DNA of 64,000 nt from Pseudomonas sp. 14P_8.1_Bac3 (GCF_025466085.1 NZ_JANLOD010000069.1:124001-188000), one strand, 5' to 3'; shown: positions 16,142 through 25,256, counted from the first letter of the stretch. Translations and numbers: made by a program. Notes: a model not told the origin generated them from the letters alone.

Positions 16142-16174
16142 GGGTCCAGGCTTTGTTGATTGAAGCCCGGGCCC
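16142..16174 (+). terminator. Hairpin after the citrate transporter (possible terminator)
   Basis: GGGTCCAGGCTT (16142-16153) pairs with AAGCCCGGGCCC (16163-16174) over 12 positions with one mismatch and one G-U pair. The run after it (TTCGTGGTTTAA) is only moderately T-rich, so termination is uncertain. Confidence 0.45.
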
Positions 16175-16207
16175 TTCGTGGTTTAACACTCGCTCAAAGG
16201 AATACAC

Positions 16208-16975
16208 ATGGAATGGCTGACCAACCCTGAAATCTGGGTTGCCTTCTTTACCCTGACCGCCCTGGAAATCGTCCTGGGTATCGATAACATCATCATGATT
16301 TCGATCCTGGTCAGCCGCATGCCCAAGCACATGCAGCAGCGCACCCGGATTTTCGGTCTGGCGCTGGCCATGGTCACGCGGATTCTGTTGCTGCTGTCGA
16401 TCACCTGGGTCATGCGCCTCACCGCCGACCTGTTCGAAGTGTTCGGCCAAGGCATTTCCGGACGCGACCTGATCCTGTTCTTCGGTGGTCTGTTCCTGCT
16501 GTGGAAGAGCTCGCAAGAGATGTACCACGCGCTGGAAGGCGAAGACGAAACCAGCGAAGAGCCGGGTGGCAAGGGCGGCAACTTCCTCTACACCATCATC
16601 CAGATCGCAATCATCGACATCGTGTTCTCGCTGGATTCGGTGATCACTGCCGTCGGCATGGTCTCCCATGTGCCAGTCATGGTGGCGGCGATCATCGTGG
16701 CGGTGCTGGTGATGATGTGGGCGTCGGGCACCATCAGCGAGTTCATCGACAAGCACCCGTCGCTGAAGATGCTGGCGCTGTCGTTCCTGCTGATCGTCGG
16801 TACGGTGCTGATTGCCGAATCCTTCGACGTTCATGTGCCAAAAGGCTACGTGTACTTCGCCATGGCGTTCTCGCTGGCGGTGGAAGCGATCAACATCAAG
16901 ATGCGCACCGCGATCGCGAAAAGGAAGAAACAGCAGGACCCGGTGAAATTGCGCAAGGATATTCCTGGGCAGTAA
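16208..16975 (+). CDS. TerC family integral membrane protein
   Basis: This 255-residue protein has seven to eight predicted membrane segments. The two conserved acidic motifs of the family are EIVLGIDNIIMIS (residues about 19-31) and IIDIVFSLDSVITAVGMV (about 135-152). TerC/Alx proteins are linked to manganese export and metalation of secreted enzymes; tellurite resistance in other systems gave the name. The region between membrane segments carries an acidic stretch (EGEDETSEEPGGKGG). It is followed by a strong terminator. I see no yybP-ykoY-like riboswitch in the 85-base leader. Confidence 0.93.
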   Translation: MEWLTNPEIWVAFFTLTALEIVLGIDNIIMISILVSRMPKHMQQRTRIFGLALAMVTRILLLLSITWVMRLTADLFEVFGQGISGRDLILFFGGLFLLWKSSQEMYHALEGEDETSEEPGGKGGNFLYTIIQIAIIDIVFSLDSVITAVGMVSHVPVMVAAIIVAVLVMMWASGTISEFIDKHPSLKMLALSFLLIVGTVLIAESFDVHVPKGYVYFAMAFSLAVEAINIKMRTAIAKRKKQQDPVKLRKDIPGQ

Positions 16976-16991
16976 CCGAGTTGAGATAACG

Positions 16992-17013
16992 GTAGGAGCC
17001 AGCTTGCTCCTAC
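16992..17013. repeat. Single degenerate REP hairpin
   Basis: GTAGGAGC-CAGCTT-GCTCCTAC forms an 8-bp palindrome matching the end of the TGTAGGAGCCAGCTTGC REP variant. Only one copy is present and it lies just before the terC terminator. Confidence 0.6.
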
Positions 17014-17019
17014 AATAAA

Positions 17020-17050
17020 TCGGGACCTTTCAGGTCCCTTTTTGTTTTTG
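17020..17050 (+). terminator. Rho-independent terminator after terC
   Basis: GGGACCT-TTC-AGGTCCC is followed by TTTTTGTTTTTG, a textbook terminator on the plus strand 45 bases after the terC stop. Confidence 0.9.
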
Positions 17051-17211
17051 CATGAACCTGTTTTCATGACAGTTTTGTTTCAATCGACACTTTAGCTATG
17101 CGATGCTGGCGCCCAGACCGTTAGCCAACTACAGCTTAAGTACACAAAGTAGAAATTCGCGCGGCACCGTCAACTTGCTCCTTTGGGGCGCTACCACCAC
17201 AGGGGGCCTGC

Positions 17212-18870
17212 ATGCTCACCCTGCTCAATTTGTTATCTGCCGTGGCCTTGTTGATCTGGGGCACGCACATCGTCCGTACCGGCATCCTGCGGGTCTACGG
17301 TTCCAACCTGCGCCATGTGATTGGCCAGAACATGTCCAAGCGCTGGCTGGCGTTTATCGCCGGGATCGTCGTGACCGCGATGGTCCAGAGCAGCAACGCC
17401 ACGGCGATGCTCGTGACGTCCTTCGTCGGTCAGGGCCTGATGGCGCTGATGCCGGCGCTGGCGACCATGCTCGGCGCCGACGTCGGGACGGCGCTGATGG
17501 CGCGGGTGCTGACGTTCGATTTGTCGTGGCTGTCGCCGCTGCTGATTTTCCTCGGGGTGATTTTCTTCCTGTCGCGCAAACAGACCCGGCTCGGGCAGAT
17601 GGGTCGGGTGTGCATTGGCCTGGGGCTGATCATTCTGGCGTTGCAACTGATTGTCGAAGCCGCTGCGCCGATCACTCACGCCCAAGGGGTCAAAGTGATT
17701 TTCGCCTCGCTGACCGGCGATATCCTGCTCGACGCCTTGGTCGGCGCGCTGTTCGCGATGATTTCCTACTCCAGCCTGGCCGCTGTCCTGCTGACCGCGA
17801 CCCTGGCCGGCGCCAGTGTGATCAGCCTGCCGGTGGCCATTGGCCTGGTGATCGGCGCCAACATCGGCAGTGGCATCCTGGCATTCATGAGCACCAGCAT
17901 GCAGAACGCTGCAGGCCGCCAGGTGGCGCTCGGCAGCCTGCTGTACAAGCTGATCGGCTTGCTGCTGATCATCCCGGTGCTCGACCCGCTGGTGCACTGG
18001 ATCGATAGCCTGGATTTCAGCCCGCAGGAAATGGTCATCGGCTTCCACCTGCTCTACAACACGGCCCGTTGCCTGATCCTGCTGCCCAGTGTCGGGCCGA
18101 TGGCCAGACTCTGCGCATGGCTGCTGCCGGAGCGTCCGGAAATCAACGGCACCGCCAAGCCACGGCACCTTGATCCGACAGCGCTGGTCACCCCCAGCCT
18201 GGCGCTGGCCAACGCCGCCCGGGAAACCCTGCGCATCGGCGATCTGATCGACAACATGCTCGAGGCCATGCTCGACGTGCTGCGCGGCAAGCAAACCGCG
18301 GTCACCCAGGAAATGCGTCGCCTGACCGACGATGTCGAATCGCTCTACAGTTCGATCAAGCTTTATCTGGCGCAAATGCCCCGGGAAGATCTCAGCGAGC
18401 ACGACAGTCGGCGCTGGGCTGAGATCATCGAACTGGCGATCAACCTCAAACTGGCCAGCGACCTCATCGAACGCATGCTGCGCAAAGTGCAGCAGCAGAA
18501 AACCTCGCAGCGCCGGTCGTTTTCCGAAGTCGGGCTGGACGAATTGGCCGGGCTGCACAGCCAGCTGATTTCGAATTTGCGCCTGGGCTTGTCGGTGTTC
18601 CTCAGCGCCGACAAGGAAAGTGCCCGTCAGTTGTTGCGCGAGAAACGTCGTTTTCGCGCACAGGAACGCCGCCTGGCTCATGCCCATGTCAGCCGTTTGC
18701 AACGTAAGATTGTGCAGAGTATCGAGACCAGTTCGCTGCACCTTGAGCTGATCGCCGACATGAAACGCTTGAACTCGCTGTTCTGCAGCAGCGCGTATGT
18801 GGTGCTGGAAACGGCTGACACCGGTGCACTCAACGTTGACGATTTGGCTGACATCACACATTCGCCTTGA
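17212..18870 (+). CDS. Na+/Pi cotransporter family protein with PhoU-like C-terminus
   Basis: This 552-residue protein has an N-terminal half with eight or so membrane segments and the duplicated NaPi-II signatures: VQSSNATAMLVTSF at about residue 63 and SYSSLAAVLLTATLAG at about 184. The soluble C-terminal half from about residue 330 is helical and PhoU-like (LIDNMLEAMLDVL, then LNLKLASDLIERML). It is predicted to move phosphate with sodium across the inner membrane, possibly as an exporter. The start is the ATG at 17212 following GGGGGCC. It is not in an operon; a REP pair follows. Confidence 0.9.
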   Translation: MLTLLNLLSAVALLIWGTHIVRTGILRVYGSNLRHVIGQNMSKRWLAFIAGIVVTAMVQSSNATAMLVTSFVGQGLMALMPALATMLGADVGTALMARVLTFDLSWLSPLLIFLGVIFFLSRKQTRLGQMGRVCIGLGLIILALQLIVEAAAPITHAQGVKVIFASLTGDILLDALVGALFAMISYSSLAAVLLTATLAGASVISLPVAIGLVIGANIGSGILAFMSTSMQNAAGRQVALGSLLYKLIGLLLIIPVLDPLVHWIDSLDFSPQEMVIGFHLLYNTARCLILLPSVGPMARLCAWLLPERPEINGTAKPRHLDPTALVTPSLALANAARETLRIGDLIDNMLEAMLDVLRGKQTAVTQEMRRLTDDVESLYSSIKLYLAQMPREDLSEHDSRRWAEIIELAINLKLASDLIERMLRKVQQQKTSQRRSFSEVGLDELAGLHSQLISNLRLGLSVFLSADKESARQLLREKRRFRAQERRLAHAHVSRLQRKIVQSIETSSLHLELIADMKRLNSLFCSSAYVVLETADTGALNVDDLADITHSP

Positions 18871-18919
18871 ACGTCTGGCAGCGTGATCAGTCAGTTACAG
18901 TGGTTCAGCCTGAAGGCCA

Positions 18920-18991
18920 TTCGCGAGCAAGCCCGCTCCCACAGTCAATTGCGCTGTTCACAATACCTGTGGGAGCGGGCTTGCTCGCGAA
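18920..18991. repeat. REP pair before the M16 peptidase gene
   Basis: TTCGCGAGCAAGCCCGCTCC.. (18920-18943) and its inverted partner (18968-18991) are separated by 24 bases. Confidence 0.9.
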
Positions 18992-19042
18992 GACGGCCTG
19001 ACTGACGACACGGACCTCCGATTGGTTGCCTGGAAGCTTGTT

Positions 19043-20419
19043 ATGCGTTGCCTGTTGTTCGCCTTTCTGTTGCTGGGCTCATTCCCCTCGTTTGCCCTGG
19101 ACCGCTTTCAGGTCGAGGGCTATACGCTGCCCAACGGCCTGCAATTGCTGCTCAAACCGGGCACCGAACGCGGGCATGTGGCGATTAGGTTGGTGGTCGG
19201 TGTCGGCCTCGATGATTTCAGCTGTGCCGACAAGGAGCTGCCGCACCTGCTCGAACACCTGCTGTTCAGCGGCATCGACGCCACTGGCGAAGGTGGCCTG
19301 GAAGAACGCATGCAGGCCCTCGGCGGTGAGTGGAACGCCTACACCAGCAATGCCGACACCACATTCGTGATCGAAGCCCCGGCGAAAAACCAGCGCAAAG
19401 TCCTCGACCTGTTGCTGGCGCTGCTGACCCAGACCCGTATCGACGACAACGCGATCAACGCGGCCAAGCAAGTGGTCGAGCGTGAGGACGGCGGTCATTA
19501 CTCGCACCTGCAACGCTGGCTGGACCGTCAGGACCTCGGCCACACCGCGAGCAATCAGCTGGCAGTGGAGCTGGGTCTGAAATGCCCGGAGCGCGCCGAG
19601 GTCGATCACCTGACCCGCGAGCAACTGGAGACGGTACGCAAAGCCTGGTACGCGCCGAACAACATGACGCTGATCATGGTCGGCGACCTCGATCGCTTGC
19701 TGCCGGCCTATCTGGAACGGGCCTGGGGTGAACTCGACGCGGTGGACCCGGCCGAGCACTCGCCGCTGCCGGAAATCAAGGCCAGCGCGGCCCATGAACG
19801 CACGCTGAGCCACGGCCTGGTCGGCGGCGGGGCCAAGCTGCACTGGCTGGTGCCGGAACCGGTGCTGGAAGATCTGCACGACGAAACCTTCGACTTGCTC
19901 AAGGACTACCTGGACTGGGCGCTCTATCGCCAGATGCGCCTGGCGCACGGCCTGTCCTATGGTCCGTCGGCCGAACGCGAATTGTTTGGCGGCGTAGGCT
20001 TCATGAGCCTCAACGCCGACCTCGAACGCGACGACCTGCCCGAAGCGCAGCAGGTGCTGGAGGAATTGAAGGCCGGGTTACTCAAGGACGGCCTCGACGC
20101 CGACACCTTCAACCGCCTCAAACAGGCTGCCATTTCCCGCCAGGCCTGGGCCGTGCAAGGCAACAGCGCTTTGGCGGATTACTACTGGAGTGCGCTGGGC
20201 GATTACGAAGATGGTCGTTTTGCCGATCCCGCGAGGGAGTTGCAGGGCGTGACGCTGGCGGAAGCGAACAAGGCGATGCGTGAATTGCTGCTGCAGCCGG
20301 GTTACCTGCGGATCGAGAAACCGTTGATGAGCGATGACCAGTTCATCTGGGCAATTGTCGGATTGCTGGGGCTTTTCGTGCTCGGCCTGCTGGCCTGGCG
20401 CATCCATCGCAAACGCTGA
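19043..20419 (+). CDS. Membrane-anchored M16 family zinc peptidase
   Basis: The start is the ATG at 19043, with GGAAG seven bases upstream; a TTG seven codons earlier is less likely. The 458-residue product has a signal peptide (1-19, ending SFA), so the catalytic part is periplasmic. The inverted zinc motif HLLEH is at residues 68-72 and Glu148 (or Glu146) in VVEREDGG is the likely third ligand. A second M16-like domain follows. The last 25 residues form a membrane anchor (FIWAIVGLLGLFVLGLLAW) with a basic tail. Most M16 proteins lack such an anchor. Substrate unknown. Confidence 0.9.
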   Translation: MRCLLFAFLLLGSFPSFALDRFQVEGYTLPNGLQLLLKPGTERGHVAIRLVVGVGLDDFSCADKELPHLLEHLLFSGIDATGEGGLEERMQALGGEWNAYTSNADTTFVIEAPAKNQRKVLDLLLALLTQTRIDDNAINAAKQVVEREDGGHYSHLQRWLDRQDLGHTASNQLAVELGLKCPERAEVDHLTREQLETVRKAWYAPNNMTLIMVGDLDRLLPAYLERAWGELDAVDPAEHSPLPEIKASAAHERTLSHGLVGGGAKLHWLVPEPVLEDLHDETFDLLKDYLDWALYRQMRLAHGLSYGPSAERELFGGVGFMSLNADLERDDLPEAQQVLEELKAGLLKDGLDADTFNRLKQAAISRQAWAVQGNSALADYYWSALGDYEDGRFADPARELQGVTLAEANKAMRELLLQPGYLRIEKPLMSDDQFIWAIVGLLGLFVLGLLAWRIHRKR

Positions 20420-20427
20420 TCAACCCC

Positions 20428-20527
20428 TGTAGGAGCCAGCTTGCTGGCGAAGGTCGCAAAGACACCGCGTCTATTCAGATAAACACGCGTTATCTGAACG
20501 ACCATCGCCAGCAAGCTGGCTCCTACA
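20428..20527. repeat. REP pair, CAGC-type stem
   Basis: TGTAGGAGCCAGCTTGCTGG.. (20428-20450) is inverted at 20505-20527. The stem is GCCAGC..GCTGGC instead of GCGAGC..GCTCGC, a compensated variant. Confidence 0.9.
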
Positions 20528-20646
20528 GGGAGTGGTCGGCGTTCAACCTGCAACAGGTAGCTTTGATCGGACTGCCACCCTCGCCACACCGCCCTACGGG
20601 CGGTAACCTGTCGGGGATTTTTCCTACGACTAATGTGAGTCGCCGA

Positions 20647-21675
20647 ATGCCTACCCTGACCTTATTCGTACAGCGCATCCTCGAATTGATGAAGCGCTAT
20701 CCGGGGGTCATTGCGCTCGGCGGTTTCATCTCCGGTGTCGGCAGCTTTATTCTGGTGGATCGTCAGCAAGGCCTGGCGACCTGGATCACCATCATCATGG
20801 TGCTCAGCTGGATCTGGCTGATGCTGGAAAACAGCCTGACCCAGTTGTTCACCCGGGTCTTCAAGCGGGAAATTCCCAAGCCGCTGTTGCGTTACGCGAC
20901 GCAGATGATCCACCAGGAAAGCCTGTTCTTCGTCCTGCCATTTTTTTTCATCACCACCACGTGGAACAGCGGCCAGCTGTTTTTCACCGGCCTGCTCGGC
21001 ATTGCCGCGCTGATTTCGATCACCGATCCGCTGTACTACAAATGGTTGGCGCCGCGGCGCTGGGCGTTCCTGGCGCTGCATACGCTGACGCTGTTCGCCG
21101 CGTTGCTCACCGCCCTGCCCGTCATCATGCACCTGACCACTTCACAGAGCTTCAAACTGGCCCTGGGCATCGCGGTCGTCCTGTCGTTCCCGAGCCTGGC
21201 GTCGATCTTCCCGATCCGCACCGTGCGCAACGCGCTGGCGATTCTGAGCATCACCGTGGGCATCGGCGGCGTGGGTTGGGTGCTGCGTTCGTGGGTGCCG
21301 CCGGCGACGCTGTGGATGACCGACGTCGCCATCAGCACGCAGATGCAGGACCGCACGCCGGGCGACAGCCTCGATGAAGTCAGCGCCGAGCAAATCCGTG
21401 GTGGCGGTCTGTACGCTTACACCGCGATCAACGCGCCACGGGGTCTCGATGAGCGGATTTATCACGTCTGGCAATTCAACGGCAATGAGGTCGACCGCAT
21501 TGCCCTGGACATCCATGGCGGGCGCAAGGAAGGCTATCGCGCCTGGACCCACAAACAGAACTTCCCCGGCAACCCGGCAGGCGACTGGCAGGTCCGGGTG
21601 CTGACCGAAGACGGGCAGTTGATCGGAGTGTTGCGTTTCAAGATCAGAGACAGCACACCGACCAAAGAAAAGTAA
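20647..21675 (+). CDS. DUF5924/DUF2914 membrane protein
   Basis: I set the start at MPTLTLFVQRILELM; the frame is open 28 codons upstream but lacks a conserved N-terminus. The 342-residue protein has about seven hydrophobic segments to residue 230 (for example WITIIMVLSWIWLML, SLFFVLPFFFITTTW). A periplasmic C-terminal DUF2914-type domain follows, containing HVWQFNGNEVDRIALDIHGG and GDWQVRVLTEDGQLIGVLRF. No enzymatic motif is seen. It precedes the Mce transporter operon by 53 bases in the same direction, so co-transcription and a role in envelope lipid handling are possible (inference). Confidence 0.8.
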   Translation: MPTLTLFVQRILELMKRYPGVIALGGFISGVGSFILVDRQQGLATWITIIMVLSWIWLMLENSLTQLFTRVFKREIPKPLLRYATQMIHQESLFFVLPFFFITTTWNSGQLFFTGLLGIAALISITDPLYYKWLAPRRWAFLALHTLTLFAALLTALPVIMHLTTSQSFKLALGIAVVLSFPSLASIFPIRTVRNALAILSITVGIGGVGWVLRSWVPPATLWMTDVAISTQMQDRTPGDSLDEVSAEQIRGGGLYAYTAINAPRGLDERIYHVWQFNGNEVDRIALDIHGGRKEGYRAWTHKQNFPGNPAGDWQVRVLTEDGQLIGVLRFKIRDSTPTKEK

Positions 21676-21728
21676 TGCGGTTCGTGCTATTACGTAGCTC
21701 TGCGTAACCGACGACAAGCAAGGAGCTT

Positions 21729-22877
21729 ATGACCAGCAGCACAATGCCCGGCAGTGCCTTACTGGACACCTCGCACACCCCCGCGCAATTGCACGTCACG
21801 GGTGACTGGACGCTTGCCCATTACGCCGACCTCAAGAATTTGAGCGAAAAGCTCCGCGGCCAATACGACGACAGCACCCACATTGACCTCAACGGCCTCG
21901 GCGCGCTCGACACCGCCGGCGCCTCGTTGCTGGTGGAATTGCTCGGTTCGGAACGCCTCGGCCGGTCCGCTGAACATCCCGATTGCACGCTCCCCTCCGC
22001 CGACCGCGCGTTGTTGCAGACGGTGTATCGCTCGCTGACCGATTTCTGCGTGCCGATCAAGGAACCGGAAATCAGCGTCGGCATTCAACTGCTGACCCGC
22101 ATTGGCCGCGCGGTGGATGCGGTCTGGCAGGACACCCTGCAATTGCTGGGCTTCGTCGGCCTGATCCTCGAAACCATCGCCCGCGGGCTGTTCCGCCCCA
22201 AGCGCTGGCGGATCACGCCCATGGTCGCGCACATCGAGCAGACTGGCCTCGATGCCGCGCCCATCGTCGCCCTGCTGACCTTTATGGTGGGCGCCGTGGT
22301 GGCGTTTCTCGGGGCGACGGTGCTGGCGAGTTTCGGCGCGAGCATCTTCACCGTGGACCTGGTGGCGTTTTCCTTCCTGCGGGAATTCGGCGTGTTGCTG
22401 ACCGCGATCCTGATGGCCGGGCGCACCGCCAGTGCGTTCACCGCGCAGATCGGCTCAATGAAGGCAAACGAAGAAATCGACGCCATCCGCACCCTGGGCC
22501 TCGACCCGATGGAGTTGCTGGTGGTGCCGCGCGTGTTGGCGTTACTGGTGGCGCTGCCGATGCTGACGTTTGTGGCGATGCTCTCGGGGATCATCGGCGG
22601 TGGCGTAGTGTGTGCCGTCTCGCTGGGTATCTCTCCGGCGATGTTCCTTTCGCTGCTGCAAACCGACATCGGCGTTCAGCACTTTCTGGTGGGGATCGTC
22701 AAAGCGCCGGTTTTCGCGTTTCTCATCGCCGCGATTGGTTGCCTCGAAGGCTTCAAGGTCAGCGGCAGCGCCGAATCGGTGGGCGCACACACCACGTCGA
22801 GCGTGGTGCAATCGATTTTCGTGGTGATCGTGCTCGACGCCGTGGCCGCGCTGTTTTTCATGGAGATGGGCTGGTGA
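21729..22877 (+). CDS. MlaE-family ABC permease with N-terminal STAS domain
   Basis: This 382-residue protein has an N-terminal STAS-like region (about residues 15-110, HIDLNGLGALDTAGASLLVELL) fused to an MlaE permease. Family blocks are GAVVAFLGATVLASFGAS, RTASAFTAQIGSMKANEEID and AIRTLGLDPMELLVVPRVLA. The permease forms the inner-membrane part of an intermembrane phospholipid transporter. STAS-MlaE fusions are common in proteobacteria; in E. coli the STAS component is the separate MlaB. It is first of four coupled genes and its TGA overlaps the next start (GTGA). Confidence 0.93.
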   Translation: MTSSTMPGSALLDTSHTPAQLHVTGDWTLAHYADLKNLSEKLRGQYDDSTHIDLNGLGALDTAGASLLVELLGSERLGRSAEHPDCTLPSADRALLQTVYRSLTDFCVPIKEPEISVGIQLLTRIGRAVDAVWQDTLQLLGFVGLILETIARGLFRPKRWRITPMVAHIEQTGLDAAPIVALLTFMVGAVVAFLGATVLASFGASIFTVDLVAFSFLREFGVLLTAILMAGRTASAFTAQIGSMKANEEIDAIRTLGLDPMELLVVPRVLALLVALPMLTFVAMLSGIIGGGVVCAVSLGISPAMFLSLLQTDIGVQHFLVGIVKAPVFAFLIAAIGCLEGFKVSGSAESVGAHTTSSVVQSIFVVIVLDAVAALFFMEMGW

Positions 22878-23677
22878 GTCGTCTACCCCGAGCGGCCGCC
22901 GAGGCGGTGATCGAAGTCCGTGGGCTGTGCAATCGCTTCGGCCGCCAGAGCGTGCACGAAAACCTCGATCTGGATTTGTACAAGGGCGAGATCCTGGCCG
23001 TGGTCGGCGGTTCCGGCAGCGGCAAATCGGTGCTGTTGCGCAGCATTGTCGGCCTGCGCCAGCCCAGCGAAGGCCTGGTAAAGGTGTTCGGCAAAAACCT
23101 GCCGACCCTGTCCGAGCACGAGCGCTCCATGGTCGAAAGGCGCTTCGGCGTGTTGTTCCAGAAAGGCGCGCTGTTCTCTTCGCTGACCGTGACCGAAAAC
23201 GTCGCCCTGCCCCTGATCGAACACGCCGGCCTGAGCCGTAACGACGCCGAGCACCTGGCGGCGGTCAAACTGGCATTGGCCGGTTTGCCGCTGTCGGCGG
23301 CCGACAAGTACCCCGCTTCGTTGTCCGGCGGGATGATCAAGCGCGCGGCGCTGGCCCGGGCGCTGGCGCTGGACCCGGACATCCTGTTCCTCGACGAGCC
23401 CACCGCCGGCCTCGACCCGATTGGCGCGGCAGCCTTCGATCAGTTGATCCTGACCTTGCGCGATGCGTTGGGCCTGAGCGTGTTTCTGGTCACCCACGAC
23501 CTCGACACGCTCTACACCATCACCGACCGGGTGGCGGTGCTGGCGCAGAAGAAAGTGCTGGTGGCCGACGCCATCGACAAGGTCTCGGAAACCGATGACC
23601 CGTGGATTCACGAATACTTCCATGGCCCTCGTGGCCGTGCGGCGCTGATGGCCGCCCAACCGTTGAATGAGGTCTGA
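22874..23677 (+). CDS. MlaF-like ABC ATPase (lipid transporter)
   Basis: This 267-residue protein starts at a GTG that overlaps the permease stop by 4 bases; the longer open frame upstream is a shadow of the permease. Motifs are Walker A GGSGSGKS (45-52), a Q-loop FQKGALFSS, signature LSGGMIKRAALARA, Walker B DILFLDEPTAGLDP and switch His in LVTHDLDTLY. It is the cytoplasmic motor that drives lipid movement by the MlaE-type permease. One base separates it from the MCE gene. Confidence 0.95.
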   Translation: MSRLPRAAAEAVIEVRGLCNRFGRQSVHENLDLDLYKGEILAVVGGSGSGKSVLLRSIVGLRQPSEGLVKVFGKNLPTLSEHERSMVERRFGVLFQKGALFSSLTVTENVALPLIEHAGLSRNDAEHLAAVKLALAGLPLSAADKYPASLSGGMIKRAALARALALDPDILFLDEPTAGLDPIGAAAFDQLILTLRDALGLSVFLVTHDLDTLYTITDRVAVLAQKKVLVADAIDKVSETDDPWIHEYFHGPRGRAALMAAQPLNEV

Positions 23678-23678
23678 C

Positions 23679-24617
23679 ATGGAAACCCGAGCCCATCATG
23701 TACTGATCGGCCTGTTCACCGTAATCGTGGTGGCAGGCGCCCTGCTCTTCGGCTTGTGGCTGGCCAAGTCCAGCGTCGACACCGAGTTCAAGGATTATGA
23801 AATCGTCTTCAACGAGGCGGTCAGCGGCTTGTCCAAAGGCAGCGCGGTGCAATACAGCGGGATCAAGGTCGGCGATGTAGTGAGCTTGCGCCTGGACCCG
23901 AATGACCCGCGTCGGGTGCTGGCGCGGATTCGCCTGGGCGGTGAGACGCCGATCAAGGAAGACACCCTGGCCAAACTGGCGCTGACCGGGATCACCGGTA
24001 CATCGATCATCCAGCTCAGCGGTGGCACGCCGCAGAGTCCGACACTCAAGGGCAAGGACGGCAATCTGCCGACGATCGTCGCATCGCCCTCGCCCATCGC
24101 CCGTTTGCTCAACGACAGCAACGATTTGATGGCGGGCGTGAACGTGTTGATGCACAACGCCAATCAGATGTTCTCGTCGGAGAACGTCGAGCGCATCAGC
24201 AAGACCCTTGAACACCTGGAGCAAACCACCGGCACCATCGCCGACCAGCGCGGCGACATTCGCCAGGCCATGCAGCAACTGGCCTCGGTGGGCAAACAGG
24301 CAAGCGCGATGCTGGAACAGACATCGACGCTGATGCGCAACGCCAACGGCTTGCTCAACGATCAGGGCAAACAGATGTTCGGCAGCGCCGAGCAGGCCAT
24401 GAAGTCGCTGGAACAAAGCAGTGCGACCATCAACACGTTGCTCACCCGCAATCAGGATTCGCTCAACAGCGGCATGCAAGGCCTCAATGGCCTGGCGCCG
24501 GCGGTGCGCGAGCTGCGCGACACTCTGACGTCGTTGCGGGCGATCTCCAAGCGCCTGGAAGCCAACCCCAGCGGCTACTTGCTGGGCAATGACAAGAACA
24601 AGGAGTTCACGCCATGA
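23679..24617 (+). CDS. MlaD/MCE domain lipid-binding protein
   Basis: The start is at METRAHHVLIG, four codons inside the open frame. The 312-residue protein has one N-terminal membrane anchor (about residues 7-28) and a single MCE domain (about 40-115, with SGLSKGSAVQYSGIKVGDV and LTGITGTSIIQLSGG). A long helical C-terminal region follows (residues 150-300, heptad-rich). It is anchored in the inner membrane and spans toward the outer membrane as a lipid conduit. It overlaps the next gene by 4 bases (ATGA). Confidence 0.93.
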   Translation: METRAHHVLIGLFTVIVVAGALLFGLWLAKSSVDTEFKDYEIVFNEAVSGLSKGSAVQYSGIKVGDVVSLRLDPNDPRRVLARIRLGGETPIKEDTLAKLALTGITGTSIIQLSGGTPQSPTLKGKDGNLPTIVASPSPIARLLNDSNDLMAGVNVLMHNANQMFSSENVERISKTLEHLEQTTGTIADQRGDIRQAMQQLASVGKQASAMLEQTSTLMRNANGLLNDQGKQMFGSAEQAMKSLEQSSATINTLLTRNQDSLNSGMQGLNGLAPAVRELRDTLTSLRAISKRLEANPSGYLLGNDKNKEFTP

Positions 24618-25240
24618 AGCTGAGCCACGTTGCACTCCTCGGCGCCTTCGCATTGACCAGCGCCTGCTCGATCCTGCCGAAGGCCGAGCCCTCCGACGTC
24701 TATCGCCTGCCTTCGTCCCAGCACAGTGCTGCGGCCAGCCAAGGCACGCCGCAACGCTGGTCGCTGCGCCTGAGCAAGCCACAGGCGAGCGAGGCCTTGA
24801 ACAGTCCGAAGATTGCGGTGATCCCCCAGGGCGATCTGATCAGCAGCTATAAGGCTTCACGCTGGAGCGACCCGGCGCCGGTGCTGTTGCGCAATCGCCT
24901 GCTCGATGGTTTCCAGCGGGACGGCCGGGTGACGTTGTTGAGCACCGACGACAGTAATTTCCAGGCGGACCTGGAACTGGGTGGCAGCCTGCAAGCCTTC
25001 CAGACCGAATATCAAGGCACCGCGGCCAGCGTGGTGGTGCGTCTGGATGCATTGCTGGTGCGCGGTTATGACCAGCGCCTTCTCGCCAGCCGCCGCTTCG
25101 AAGTGCGCCAGCCGCTGGGCGATGTGAGCGTGCCGTCGGTGGTGGCCGGGTTTGGCCAGGCGAGTGATCAGTTGACCACGCAGGTGGTGAACTGGGCGGT
25201 GGAGCAAGGCCAGAAAGTCGTGCCGCCACCGCGCCCTTGA
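24614..25240 (+). CDS. ABC-type transport auxiliary lipoprotein (PqiC-like)
   Basis: This 208-residue lipoprotein has signal and lipobox LTSAC, with lipid-modified Cys18. The body is the ABC-transport auxiliary domain seen in PqiC and similar proteins (VIPQGDLISSYKASRWSDPAPVLLRN; FQADLELGGSLQAFQTEYQG). It is likely the outer-membrane partner of the MCE component. It closes the four-gene unit, whose three junctions are an overlap, a one-base gap and an overlap, indicating strict co-translation. Confidence 0.9.
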   Translation: MKLSHVALLGAFALTSACSILPKAEPSDVYRLPSSQHSAAASQGTPQRWSLRLSKPQASEALNSPKIAVIPQGDLISSYKASRWSDPAPVLLRNRLLDGFQRDGRVTLLSTDDSNFQADLELGGSLQAFQTEYQGTAASVVVRLDALLVRGYDQRLLASRRFEVRQPLGDVSVPSVVAGFGQASDQLTTQVVNWAVEQGQKVVPPPRP

Positions 25241-25256
25241 TAGCAACGAAAATCCC

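Noticed and set aside
16123..16207. Possible manganese (yybP-ykoY) riboswitch before terC
   Set aside because: The 85-base leader is too short and lacks the paired-stem pattern; only the transporter-side hairpin is visible.
17233..18861. 542-codon minus-strand open frame opposite the Na/Pi cotransporter gene
   Set aside because: Antisense shadow with low-complexity Gln/Asp/His composition; the plus strand encodes a recognised transporter.
21983..22873. N-terminal extension of the MlaF-like ATPase
   Set aside because: It lies within the permease gene in another frame; the GTG at 22874 with a 4-base overlap is the expected start.
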